Both the position numbers and the translations under genes were made by a program. Below are positions 55,996 through 64,000 of a stretch of DNA of 64,000 bases, piece after piece. The notes beneath the pieces were generated by a model. It saw nothing but the letters and a program-made list of their open reading frames with translations, was not told the origin of the DNA and ran no database searches. How positions within the stretch are numbered: position 1 is the first letter of the stretch; each line of letters begins with the position of its first letter. The stretch covers positions 16,142-80,141 of the forward strand of contig JADGBH010000012.1 in the NCBI GenBank assembly GCA_015231595.1, read 5' to 3'. This DNA is from Desulfobacterales bacterium (GTDB lineage Bacteria; Desulfobacterota; Desulfobacteria; Desulfobacterales; JADGBH01).

Positions 55996-57492
55996 TTATT
56001 GACTTACTATTGCTTTTGATTTTGTTTGAGACCATCCGATTTTTCTCAATGATTTATAAGCATACCATTGTTCATACCAATTTTTTGAATTTTTTATCCG
56101 TTCAATTATTAATGGAATAGCATTTTTATTCTTTGTCTTTCCCATAACATTATAAGCCATACATAAAATATTAATCTGCTTTGAATTTAAAAATTTAGCG
56201 GCATCGGCATAGGTATTCGAACTATTTTCTAACGATTTAATAAGCCAATATTTTTCTGGAATTATATCTGTATTCATAAGTTTTTGATAATCTTCTGTTT
56301 TCTTTATGTCAATGCCCTTATTTATCATAAATTTGAGGGATTCAACCCGGTCTTGCCACTGATTTGAAGAAAGAAATGTTTTATAATTTTCTAAAGTAAT
56401 ATCTTTTTTGTTTATAAAATAAATTGGCATTAAAAATAAAATTCCTACTATAAAACAAATTAATGCGGCTAAAATATCTTTATACTTGCTTGAAAATACA
56501 GTAAAAATAATACTGAAAATATTAAAAATAATAGTGTAAAGCAAAATAGGAAATCCTAAAATTAAAGAATAAAAAGTAATTGCTCTAAAAAAAATATATT
56601 TATCTGTTTTATCGGAAAATTCAGTTAGAATGTTTGAAGTATTTGATATGAGTTGTTCTATATTTGTTTTAATTATTTCCTTTTCTTTTCTTTTAAGTAT
56701 CAATTTTTTTTCTTTTTGGAAAATAACCATATCAGCATTTATATCACTTCTAATAGGAATATAATCAAACATGAGCAATTTTGATTCTATTGATAGTTTT
56801 ATAGATGTGTCTATATCTTTTAAGTATAGAGTTTTTAAAATTTTTTGTCTATCCGATTTAAAAGACTCAGCTGCATAAAGATTATATTTATAGTAAAAAT
56901 CGTTTATGGACATTCCTATAGGGTTCAGCAAAAGGAAATTATCCCGAATATTGACAAATAATTCAGCTTTAAAATTGATACTCCAAAATATAGAGAGTAA
57001 GCCTATCGGAAGAAGATGAAGGGATATAATTTTTTTTATTTGAATATTACCTTTATTTTCAAGCATTAATTTGCCGCAGACCAGAAATACCGTTAAAGGC
57101 ACAATAATAAAATATAAAGTTTCAACAAAGCATATCCCGTTTAGATTTATGACGATTATAAAAAGACTAAAAAAAATTAATACAAACAGTAAAAACAATC
57201 GGCTTCCAAAAAAAAGTTTTTTCCAAATCCAAACTAACCCCACAGAAATTATAGAAAGAAAAGAACCAATTGTTAAAGTAAAAAATATCCCTCCAAAAAA
57301 TGCGGATTTAATGGTTTTAAGGCTCTCCATTACAAATTCATTGGGAAGGATTAAATATCCTGCATTTAATATTTCAGCAAGTTTTTCATATAATGACACA
57401 TTTGAAATATAAACATGAACTGAAGCTATAATTTCAGATATTAATAATGCCAATAAAATTAGCAATACAGTGTAATATTTTTTAAGAAGCAT
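55996..57492 (-). CDS. unknown polytopic membrane protein with C-terminal HEAT-like part
   Basis: I do not recognise this 498-residue protein. It has about eight hydrophobic helices: one at residues 7-27, a group between about 65 and 190, and two or three between about 295 and 370. A polar part lies between them (about 205-290), rich in Lys and Ile. The last 110 residues are helical pairs resembling HEAT repeats (AIPLIIERIKNSKNWYEQWY, AYKSLRKIGW), probably cytoplasmic. It starts eight bases after the GGDEF-EAL gene and likely belongs to that operon, which suggests a role linked to the membrane and second-messenger signalling. Confidence 0.6.
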   Translation of the reverse strand: MLLKKYYTVLLILLALLISEIIASVHVYISNVSLYEKLAEILNAGYLILPNEFVMESLKTIKSAFFGGIFFTLTIGSFLSIISVGLVWIWKKLFFGSRLFLLFVLIFFSLFIIVINLNGICFVETLYFIIVPLTVFLVCGKLMLENKGNIQIKKIISLHLLPIGLLSIFWSINFKAELFVNIRDNFLLLNPIGMSINDFYYKYNLYAAESFKSDRQKILKTLYLKDIDTSIKLSIESKLLMFDYIPIRSDINADMVIFQKEKKLILKRKEKEIIKTNIEQLISNTSNILTEFSDKTDKYIFFRAITFYSLILGFPILLYTIIFNIFSIIFTVFSSKYKDILAALICFIVGILFLMPIYFINKKDITLENYKTFLSSNQWQDRVESLKFMINKGIDIKKTEDYQKLMNTDIIPEKYWLIKSLENSSNTYADAAKFLNSKQINILCMAYNVMGKTKNKNAIPLIIERIKNSKNWYEQWYAYKSLRKIGWSQTKSKAIVSQ

Positions 57493-57500
57493 GTACCTGA

Positions 57501-59663
57501 TTATAATAGAGTTTTAAAATACAACATTTTTTTTATTAAAATTGACGCTGAATGTTTACCTATAGGTTTTGAAAACAAATATCCTTGAACTTTATCGCAT
57601 CTGATATCCTTTAAAATTTTTAACTGTTCTTTAGTTTCAACTCCTTCGGCAATAACTGAAAGTCCAAGATTTTTAGCGAGATTTATAATTGTTTTTACTA
57701 TTTCTAAACTTTCTTTTTCGTGCGCAATCCCTTTTATAAAAGATTTATCAATTTTAAGGTCGTCTATTGGAAACTGTTGAAGATAAGAAAGAGACGAATA
57801 TCCAGTTCCAAAATCATCAATAGCAAGCTTTATACCCAAATCTTTTAATTGTTTAAGTTTTTCTACAATAGATATTGAATCCTGCATTAATAAACTTTCA
57901 GTCAATTCAATCTTCAAATGCTTTGGATCAAGATTACTTGCTTTAAGAACGCTTACAACAAAATTAGAAAAATCTTTCTTCATCAACTGTCTACTTGAAA
58001 CATTTATATTAACTGTAAGATTATCAGAATTAGGAAGCGTATTAAGCCATTCTTTCATCTGCTTGCAGCCTTCTATCATTATAAATTGGCCAAGTGGTAT
58101 AATAAGGCCACTTTCTTCAGCTATCGGAATGAATTTTATTGGAGATAGAATTCCACGCTCAGGATGTTTCCATCTTACAAGAGCTTCAAATCCTTCCAAA
58201 GCTTGAGTATTTGTCGATATTATTGGCTGATAATATAAAAGCAATTCATGATTTGTTATAGCAGATCTTAAGTCATTTTCGATTTTTAGGGATTCGATAG
58301 TTGATTTATACATCTTAGGATTAAAGACTTTAAAATGGCCTTTATCCGTTTTTTTTGTCCTATGCATTGATATTTCTGCGTCCCTTAAAATATCCTCCGG
58401 CACTTGATAATATTTTGTTTTTAAAACAATTCCTATGCTTGCGCTTACATGAACAGTATCCTTATCAACTATGAAAGGTTGTTCAATTACACTTTTTATT
58501 CTTTTAGCTATCTGAATTACTTCATTAAATGATGAAAATTCCTCTACAAGAATAGCAAACTCATCGCCTCCAATCCTTGCGACAGTATCTATTGTGCGAA
58601 GGCATAATTTAAATCTATTCGATATTTCAATTAAAACGTTATCCCCGGCAAGATGTCCAAATCTTTCATTTACGTTTTTAAACCTATCAATATCAACTTG
58701 AAGCACAGAAAAATTATATTCATTTCTTCGTTTACTTCTTTCAAAAGCGTGTAATATCCGCTCAATAAAAAGTATTCTATTAGGTATTCCTGTAAGGGAA
58801 TCATGGAAAGCCTGATGCTTTAACTGTTGCTCAAATGATTTTTTTTCTGAGATGTCGTTAAATATTAAAAAAAATCCTTCTGTATGGTTATTTTGAACTA
58901 TCGGATATCCTAATATTGATACCGGAATAAGCATTCCTTCATAGTTCATTCTGTATGTTTCTTTTTGTATATTTTTTCCCTCAAGCATTGCCTGATGAAA
59001 AGATTTACTTTCAAGTTTATACTCTTCAGGAACAATAATATCTTCTGACATTTTTCCTTTGATTACATCAATTTTGTAACCAAACAAGTTTTCAAAAGCT
59101 TTGTTCACGTCTATAATTTTATAAGTTTTGTCAACTATTGTTATAGCTTGGGGAGAATTTTCAAAAAGCTGTCTAAAATAAGCTCGCTGTTTAACAAAAG
59201 CAACTTGAGTTTCCTTCAAGTCTGATAAATCAAGTATATTCGCTACACTCTTTTTTGTGCCCGGCACAAGAGACTCGGAAATATAAACAGGCACTATATT
59301 TCCGTTCTTAGTTAAAATTTCTGTTTCATAAGTTCTTGGAACAAGGGGTATATCCATACGCCTTAAACAGTGATATTCAATAACTTTAGCTTTTTCCCTG
59401 TCTGATATAAATTCTATTATAAATTTTAACCCTTCTATTTCTTCTTTTATAAATCCAGTCAAGTCTTCAAATTCAGGGTTTACAAGAGATACAATTGTAT
59501 CTTCTTCGATTATAATAGAAGCAGTAGCAGATTTATCAAACAATACTTTATACCGCTCACTTTCATCTTTAAGAATCTTATTCGCATATTTTTGAATAGA
59601 AAGCTCTTCTTCTAATTGTTTTGCTCTTCTTTCAATCTCTTCATATGAAGGTTTATTGTCCAT
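57501..59663 (-). CDS. PAS-PAS-GGDEF-EAL cyclic di-GMP enzyme
   Basis: The 720-residue cytoplasmic protein has a short coiled coil, PAS domains at about 40-155 and 165-275, a GGDEF domain (RIGGDEFAIL, intact) and an EAL domain (GFEALVRWKHP, NINVSSRQL, ELTES, DDFGTGYSSL, KIDKSFIKG, EGVET, all intact). Both synthesis and breakdown of cyclic di-GMP are possible by sequence. The PAS domains give it an input. It is placed between a DUF6178-like gene and an unknown membrane protein and is one of two c-di-GMP enzymes in the window, the other being the HD-GYP protein at 26604. Confidence 0.94.
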   Translation of the reverse strand: MDNKPSYEEIERRAKQLEEELSIQKYANKILKDESERYKVLFDKSATASIIIEEDTIVSLVNPEFEDLTGFIKEEIEGLKFIIEFISDREKAKVIEYHCLRRMDIPLVPRTYETEILTKNGNIVPVYISESLVPGTKKSVANILDLSDLKETQVAFVKQRAYFRQLFENSPQAITIVDKTYKIIDVNKAFENLFGYKIDVIKGKMSEDIIVPEEYKLESKSFHQAMLEGKNIQKETYRMNYEGMLIPVSILGYPIVQNNHTEGFFLIFNDISEKKSFEQQLKHQAFHDSLTGIPNRILFIERILHAFERSKRRNEYNFSVLQVDIDRFKNVNERFGHLAGDNVLIEISNRFKLCLRTIDTVARIGGDEFAILVEEFSSFNEVIQIAKRIKSVIEQPFIVDKDTVHVSASIGIVLKTKYYQVPEDILRDAEISMHRTKKTDKGHFKVFNPKMYKSTIESLKIENDLRSAITNHELLLYYQPIISTNTQALEGFEALVRWKHPERGILSPIKFIPIAEESGLIIPLGQFIMIEGCKQMKEWLNTLPNSDNLTVNINVSSRQLMKKDFSNFVVSVLKASNLDPKHLKIELTESLLMQDSISIVEKLKQLKDLGIKLAIDDFGTGYSSLSYLQQFPIDDLKIDKSFIKGIAHEKESLEIVKTIINLAKNLGLSVIAEGVETKEQLKILKDIRCDKVQGYLFSKPIGKHSASILIKKMLYFKTLL

Positions 59664-59706
59664 TGTAAATAAATCCTAAAAATAAATTGGAAATAGTTAT
59701 TAACAA

Positions 59707-61428
59707 TCAATCTTCTTGAACTAAAAAAAGATAAATAAATTTTGGATCAAGATTTTTTAGCCTCACATCACCATATTCATCCTCAAGTTCTTTAAAAAGA
59801 CTTGTAAATATATCGTGGAATTGAATAGAGATTGCATAGGAATCTACACCTGTTTTTTTTGCAATCCATTCTAAAAAAGATTCTTTCATAGACGAAGGTA
59901 TAACTCTTTTGTCATCTGAATTTACAAATAAATTTTCCAAAAAGATTTTAAGATCATTTATATTCATAGCCAATATTTCGTCAGATAATTTAAGAAAATT
60001 TCTTGCCCAAAGTGTTAAAATAATATTTTTATAAGTTATAAACTCATATTTAGGTATAGATGTTATATTGAAAAGCGCCATTATTTCGTCTAATGATATA
60101 AAGTCTTCAAGAACATCGTCTGTTATAGATATATCTTCCATTGACGCAAATTCTCTATAAATTACGCCTGATTTATAATTATCATAATATAAAGGTCTTT
60201 TTAATAAAAGTCCGCCTAATACCCCAAGCCCAGTTTCTCCCCAAAACATTAACGGCAGGTTTAAACTTCTAAACCAGCTTGTATTAAGCCATTTAATAGT
60301 TTTTTCTTTTAATTTTTGAGCTGAACTGTATCCTATTCGAAATATTTCTGAAAGTGGGTATCTTCTAATAATTGAGGCGGTATAGTTTAAATTATGGTTT
60401 GTTTGATCTAAAGACAATAGCTGAAGTCCTATATTTAAATATCCTAAAGCTTTTTTTACAACTTCTTTTAGTTCTTCTTTTTCTCTGATAAGCTTTTGGT
60501 CTGCAGATATAATTGTATTGCAAAGTCCTGCAAATTCAATATATATTTTATCTCTAATATCGTCTAATTCAATTTGTTTAAGGGATGAGTTAAAAAGGTT
60601 TTCTTCATAAAAAAACATTAACGAATATAAAGGTACTGGAAATATTTCTCTCTTATCAAATTGAACGGAATACTTCTTTATTCCTTGATCTCCTAAATCG
60701 TATAAAGGCGCATAAATAGAGATGGCTTCATAATATGGAACAAATCCTTTTTCAGAAAGCCTTACATTTCTCATCCTGAATTCTTCTTCTTCAAATTCTG
60801 ATGGTAGCACAGATGCGGCTTCCATCAAAATTTTTTGATATTTGACATGGTCAAAATCAGCAATTCTCCTAATCAATTCAGTTAAAAAATTCTCTTTTAT
60901 TTCCTTTATATCTTCATTAGGTTCAGGGTCAAATTGATAATTACTAAATCTTACGTAAAATATATCATCAAGTGTAAAAAAATCATCGTCAAAGTCAGAA
61001 GGATCTTGATCATGCTCCCTTATTTTAACTTCTAAATTCTTGAACATATAATATTCCATAAGCTCAAGTTTTTCTTCTATAAACCATTTCGTAAATCTTT
61101 TCGGATCAGCTTGAAGAAATGCATCAAACCATTTGGTAAGGACGCTCATGTTAATCATATCTTTTTCCCAAATTTCAACATCTAAAAGATATACAAGCTG
61201 TTTTGTGGAAGCCAACGCAATAATCGGAATGGCATCTTCTATACCAATATCATGAATAAGAAAAAATAAATCCTCATCTGGAAAAGAATGAACAAGCGCT
61301 GGCGGATGTTTAAATTCAAGGATTTTATCTAAGGCTCTTTCTTGGGGGAGAGAAATTATTTCTTTTCTTAAGTCGCTAAAATATTGATGTCTTTTTAAAT
61401 CTATTTCAAATTCTCTATTATCGTTCAT
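59707..61428 (-). CDS. DUF6178-like protein
   Basis: The 573-residue protein is mainly helical and soluble. Its N-terminal part (PPALVHSFPDEDLFFLIHDI, GIEDAIPIIALASTKQLVYL, LDVEIWEKDMINM) resembles DUF6178 proteins, known mainly from Desulfobacterota; no function is established for the family. The chain is rich in Glu, Asp and Ile. Acidic runs are common, and no catalytic motif can be named. It lies between the adenylate cyclase (86 bases upstream) and the GGDEF-EAL gene (43 bases downstream) in the same direction, which may mean it takes part in nucleotide signalling, but that is inference. Confidence 0.65.
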   Translation of the reverse strand: MNDNREFEIDLKRHQYFSDLRKEIISLPQERALDKILEFKHPPALVHSFPDEDLFFLIHDIGIEDAIPIIALASTKQLVYLLDVEIWEKDMINMSVLTKWFDAFLQADPKRFTKWFIEEKLELMEYYMFKNLEVKIREHDQDPSDFDDDFFTLDDIFYVRFSNYQFDPEPNEDIKEIKENFLTELIRRIADFDHVKYQKILMEAASVLPSEFEEEEFRMRNVRLSEKGFVPYYEAISIYAPLYDLGDQGIKKYSVQFDKREIFPVPLYSLMFFYEENLFNSSLKQIELDDIRDKIYIEFAGLCNTIISADQKLIREKEELKEVVKKALGYLNIGLQLLSLDQTNHNLNYTASIIRRYPLSEIFRIGYSSAQKLKEKTIKWLNTSWFRSLNLPLMFWGETGLGVLGGLLLKRPLYYDNYKSGVIYREFASMEDISITDDVLEDFISLDEIMALFNITSIPKYEFITYKNIILTLWARNFLKLSDEILAMNINDLKIFLENLFVNSDDKRVIPSSMKESFLEWIAKKTGVDSYAISIQFHDIFTSLFKELEDEYGDVRLKNLDPKFIYLFLVQED

Positions 61429-61514
61429 AACTTAAATTAATTCTTTAGTTTAAAAATTTTATATTGGTCGGTCAAAGTGGGATTTTTTTGTAAACAAAAC
61501 CGTTACAAAATTTG

Positions 61515-62495
61515 TTACTGGGCATCAACAAAATACATCTGCATTTGTCCAACACCTTTTACCTCTATTGGTTCCCTTTGGATAAATTTAAATTTATCCT
61601 TAACAAGTTGATAAGTAACTTCCGAAATATTTATTTTCATTGGTTCAGAATTAGATTCCATCCTTGATGCAAGGTTAATTGTATCACCGAAAACATCATA
61701 GATATATTTTTTTATTCCTACAACCCCTCCAACTACTGTGCCTGTATGAATTCCGATCCTAAGCCTCCATTGGGTTTGAAAATTTTTATTTCTATTATCA
61801 ATGTATTTAATGATTTGCATAGCAGACCTTATAACGTTTTCAGCATGGTATTTATTTTTTTCAGGCATTCCACATACACAAAGATAAGCATCACCAATAG
61901 TTTTTATTCTTTCACAATGGTTTAATTCAATTATATTGTCCATAGCGGTAAAAATTTCATTTAGTTCTTCTATAAGATACTTCGGATCAAGAACGCTTGA
62001 CATCTTTGTAAAACCAACAATATCTGAAAAATATACTGTAACATTTTCAAATTTTTCAGGAACCGTGACACCTCTTTCCTTTAAGTCACTTGCTACCCTG
62101 ATAGGCAAAATATTTAATAAAAGCTTTTCCGATTTTTCACGTTCTATCTGGATAATCTCATTTTTTTCTAATAACATTATATTTGCTTCAGCTAATTTCA
62201 TTTTTTGATCTTCAAGCAGCTCATTTTTTTCTAAAAGATTGATACTTGCTTCAGCAAGCATAAATTTTTGTTCTTCATACTGTTCATGTTTTTCAAGGAG
62301 TTCTAAATTAGCTTCAGCCAGCATAAATCTTTGTTCTTCAAAAATATTTTCTTTATCAATAATTTTTTTTTGTAATTCTGCAATTTGGTTATTTTGAAGG
62401 TTGATTATACTATTTTTTTCAATTAATATATTTTGAAAAATTAAAACCGAATATCCCGATATAATAAAAAAGAAAAAAATGAATCCTATTACCAT
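61515..62495 (-). CDS. membrane class III adenylate cyclase with repeated coiled coil
   Basis: The 326-residue protein has one membrane helix at about 3-25, a coiled coil made of three 21-residue repeats (about residues 53-115) and a cyclase domain. The metal Asp residues are in VYFSDIVGFT and TIGDAYLC. The substrate-specifying Lys (ERIKTIGDAY) and Asp (YDVFGDTINLASR) indicate ATP rather than GTP, and Asn and Arg of the last motif are present. It therefore probably makes cAMP as a dimer. No ribosome site is clear before the ATG. It heads a minus-strand run, divergent from corA. Confidence 0.88.
   Translation of the reverse strand: MVIGFIFFFFIISGYSVLIFQNILIEKNSIINLQNNQIAELQKKIIDKENIFEEQRFMLAEANLELLEKHEQYEEQKFMLAEASINLLEKNELLEDQKMKLAEANIMLLEKNEIIQIEREKSEKLLLNILPIRVASDLKERGVTVPEKFENVTVYFSDIVGFTKMSSVLDPKYLIEELNEIFTAMDNIIELNHCERIKTIGDAYLCVCGMPEKNKYHAENVIRSAMQIIKYIDNRNKNFQTQWRLRIGIHTGTVVGGVVGIKKYIYDVFGDTINLASRMESNSEPMKINISEVTYQLVKDKFKFIQREPIEVKGVGQMQMYFVDAQ
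62151..62339 (-). repeat. three tandem 63-base repeats in the cyclase coiled coil
   Basis: Three consecutive units encode EEQRFMLAEANLELLEKH, EEQKFMLAEASINLLEKN and EDQKMKLAEANIMLLEKN, each 21 residues (three heptads). They form a rigid parallel coiled coil between the membrane helix and the catalytic domain. Confidence 0.85.
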
Positions 62496-62543
62496 AATTA
62501 TTTTATTAGCTTAAATTTTTATAAGCTCAAAAAAGGTGAAAGA

Positions 62544-63611
62544 ATGTTTAATCTTTATGAAAGCAACTCCTCAAAAGTTGGACTTCCACCGGGAAGCCTT
62601 GTTTATGTTGGACCAGAAAGAACTGACCAAATAAATATAAGCATAATAGATTATAACAAAAACACATTGCAAGAAAAAAACTCCTTTGATGTAAAAGAAT
62701 GTTTTTCAGATTTGAAACTAAACATGAAAAGATGGATACATATTTCAGGCATGCACGATGAAAGCATAATTGAAGCGATTGGAAACCATTTTAATATTAA
62801 TCATTTAATTCTTGAAGATATACTTAATACTAATCATAGACCTAAAATCGAAATACATGACAATTTCATATTTGTAATTATGAAATTTTTTTATTACGAC
62901 TCAGAAGATTCTAACAAAATTATTAAAGAACATTTATGTATTATATTAGGAAAAAATTTTATTATTTCCTTTCAAGAAGGAACTAAGGATGTATTTAGTT
63001 TAATAAAAAAAAGGATTAAGTTAAAGGATTCCAAAATAAGAAAATTCGGAGTAGATTATCTTACCTATTGCATAATTGATACGATAATTGACTATTACTT
63101 AAATATAGCTGACATTGTGAATGATAAAATTGAAGACCTTGAAGAAGATCTTATCAATAATTCATACGAAAATATTTTAAATACTATATACGAATTAAAA
63201 CGAGAAATAATTCATATTAGGAGAGTAGTTACACCTGTTAGAAATATAGTAAATGACTTAGAAAAAACTGATAGCTTATTAATAAGTAAGTCCCTTAGTT
63301 TTTATTTGAGAGATTTATATGACCATACTTTACAGATAGTTGAACAAACCGAAATATTTAAAGAGCTACTTACAGGTCTTTTAGATACTTATCATTCATC
63401 TTTAAGTAATAAAATGAATGAAATAATGAAAGTTCTTACGATAATTTCTACTCTTTTTATTCCTTTAAGTTTTGTTACAGGTCTATATGGTATGAATTTT
63501 CATTACATCCCCGAGCTTGAATGGCACTATGGGTATTTTTTTGTATTATGCATAATAATCGTAGCGGCATCATCTATGATCTTATATTTTAAAAAGAAAA
63601 AGTGGTTATAA
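62544..63611 (+). CDS. corA: magnesium/cobalt transporter CorA
   Basis: The 355-residue protein has the long cytoplasmic domain, then two C-terminal membrane helices with the pore motif YGMN after LIPLSFVTGL, and the basic tail KKKKWL. CorA forms a pentamer that lets Mg2+ in. An AAAGGTGAAAG ribosome site precedes the ATG. It is divergent from the adenylate cyclase over a 48-base spacer. Confidence 0.95.
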   Translation: MFNLYESNSSKVGLPPGSLVYVGPERTDQINISIIDYNKNTLQEKNSFDVKECFSDLKLNMKRWIHISGMHDESIIEAIGNHFNINHLILEDILNTNHRPKIEIHDNFIFVIMKFFYYDSEDSNKIIKEHLCIILGKNFIISFQEGTKDVFSLIKKRIKLKDSKIRKFGVDYLTYCIIDTIIDYYLNIADIVNDKIEDLEEDLINNSYENILNTIYELKREIIHIRRVVTPVRNIVNDLEKTDSLLISKSLSFYLRDLYDHTLQIVEQTEIFKELLTGLLDTYHSSLSNKMNEIMKVLTIISTLFIPLSFVTGLYGMNFHYIPELEWHYGYFFVLCIIIVAASSMILYFKKKKWL

Positions 63612-63665
63612 TTGAAGGCATCCTTAACCTAATGCAAAAAAATCAAATTAACAATTCCGTTTAAT

Positions 63666-64000
63666 TTAATTAACCTTAACATCAGCATAAATAACTGTTT
63701 GCCTTGTAGTTTTTTGAACTACGGCAAAAGATATACCTTCTATAATATTCATTCCGCCTATTCCAGCGAGAAGTCTCTGCATTTCATTTTTTTGTTCTTC
63801 GGACATCGTATCATACTGAATAGGGGTGTTGCTAAGTTCTGTAAACCAGTTAATGGCTTGACCGTTCTTAAAGTATGGACAAATATCTCATAACGATTGT
63901 CGAACAGTGCTACAATCGATTACCGCTCACGAGTCCCGCGTGAGATTACAAGTAAGAGGACAATTATTTCCCGATAGAGAAATAGAAGCCGAAACATTTT
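63666..64000 (-). pseudogene. unidentified frame with two in-frame TGA codons, running off the right edge
   Basis: On the minus strand one frame is open from 63887 to a stop at 63666, ending TTRQTVIYADVKVN, with MSEEQKNEMQRLLAGIGGMN before it. Upstream the same frame meets TGA at 63888-63890, and again TGA near 63933, then stays open to the edge (about 36 codons). I do not recognise the protein. It could be a gene broken by mutation or insertion, a short separate gene starting at an internal ATG, or coincidence. The segment 63891-63960 looks richer in G+C than its surroundings and holds two hairpins. Confidence 0.35.
63891..63954. other. two adjacent hairpins near the right edge
   Basis: CGATTGT and ACAATCG pair around an 11-base loop (about 63894-63918), and CTCACG pairs with CGTGAG shortly after (about 63929-63947). 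Base composition differs from the surroundings. They may belong to a mobile element or structured RNA that continues beyond the window. Confidence 0.4.

Noticed and set aside
63894..63918. SECIS element for selenocysteine insertion
   Set aside because: The stem follows the TGA, but the apical loop lacks a convincing SECIS pattern, and the frame has two TGA codons and no recognised selenoprotein.
63891..63960. Integron attC site
   Set aside because: Two hairpins are present, but the core RYYYAAC/GTTRRRY pair and the required spacing are not found, and no integrase is visible.

Overview
The window is AT-rich (about one third G+C by eye) and comes from a Gram-negative bacterium: it carries Kdo and LPS-transport genes (kdsA, kdsC, lptCAB), a FadL-type outer-membrane protein and a type IV pilin. 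The sigma-54/PilR control, a Myxococcus-like pilR-pilA-(TPR)-ABC order, a DUF39 homocysteine-biosynthesis protein, a DUF6178-like protein, NiFe-hydrogenase maturation genes and many two-component and chemotaxis genes suggest a Desulfobacterota/deltaproteobacterial relative. That placement is inferred from gene content; no rRNA gene is present.

Layout. 1-4936 (minus strand): type IV pilus regulator pilR, pilin pilA with a clear sigma-54 promoter, a TPR-like protein and an ABC transporter whose permease runs off the left edge. 4949-10454 (minus): pyrC, pyrB, lepB, a DUF39 protein and an M23 peptidase. 10620-19944 (plus): a housekeeping block kdsA, kdsC, lptC, lptA, lptB, rpoN, hpf, ptsN, rapZ, gap, tpiA, secG and tRNA-Leu(GAG), closed by a strong terminator. 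20000-23800: spacer with a relic of a hybrid kinase, a deoxyribosyltransferase-like gene, a YkgJ-type cysteine protein and a FadL-like porin.

23828-40735 (plus) is a large signalling block: a REC-REC-GAF-kinase-REC hybrid kinase, a REC-HD-GYP phosphodiesterase, then a chemosensory operon made of a soluble protein with two degenerate receptor tips, a STAS protein, cheY, cheA, two tandem MCP-cheW pairs, a cheR-cheD fusion and cheB. 40809-49545: rnhA, a membrane metallophosphoesterase, a receptor relic, a second hybrid kinase, a DUF2892 protein, an ADP-ribosylglycohydrolase with a C-terminal membrane segment, a methyltransferase and two orphan Opp/Dpp ATPases.

49580-53159 (minus) holds hypE, hypD, hypC and a hypF that encodes only the C-terminal carbamoyltransferase half. 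A decayed IS200/IS605-type element (about 53240-53860) separates it from a NodU/CmcH-type O-carbamoyltransferase. 55996-62495 (minus) is a probable operon of a class III adenylate cyclase, a DUF6178-like protein, a PAS-PAS-GGDEF-EAL protein and an unknown membrane protein. corA (plus) follows, and the right edge has a broken, unidentified frame.

The most interesting unit is the chemosensory operon. It lacks any separate cheZ, cheC or cheX, yet its first protein carries a CheZ-like FxDxxxQ motif between two decayed receptor tips. Its CheA carries an MshEN-like insert, and both receptors end in an aromatic pentapeptide that could tether the CheR-CheD fusion.
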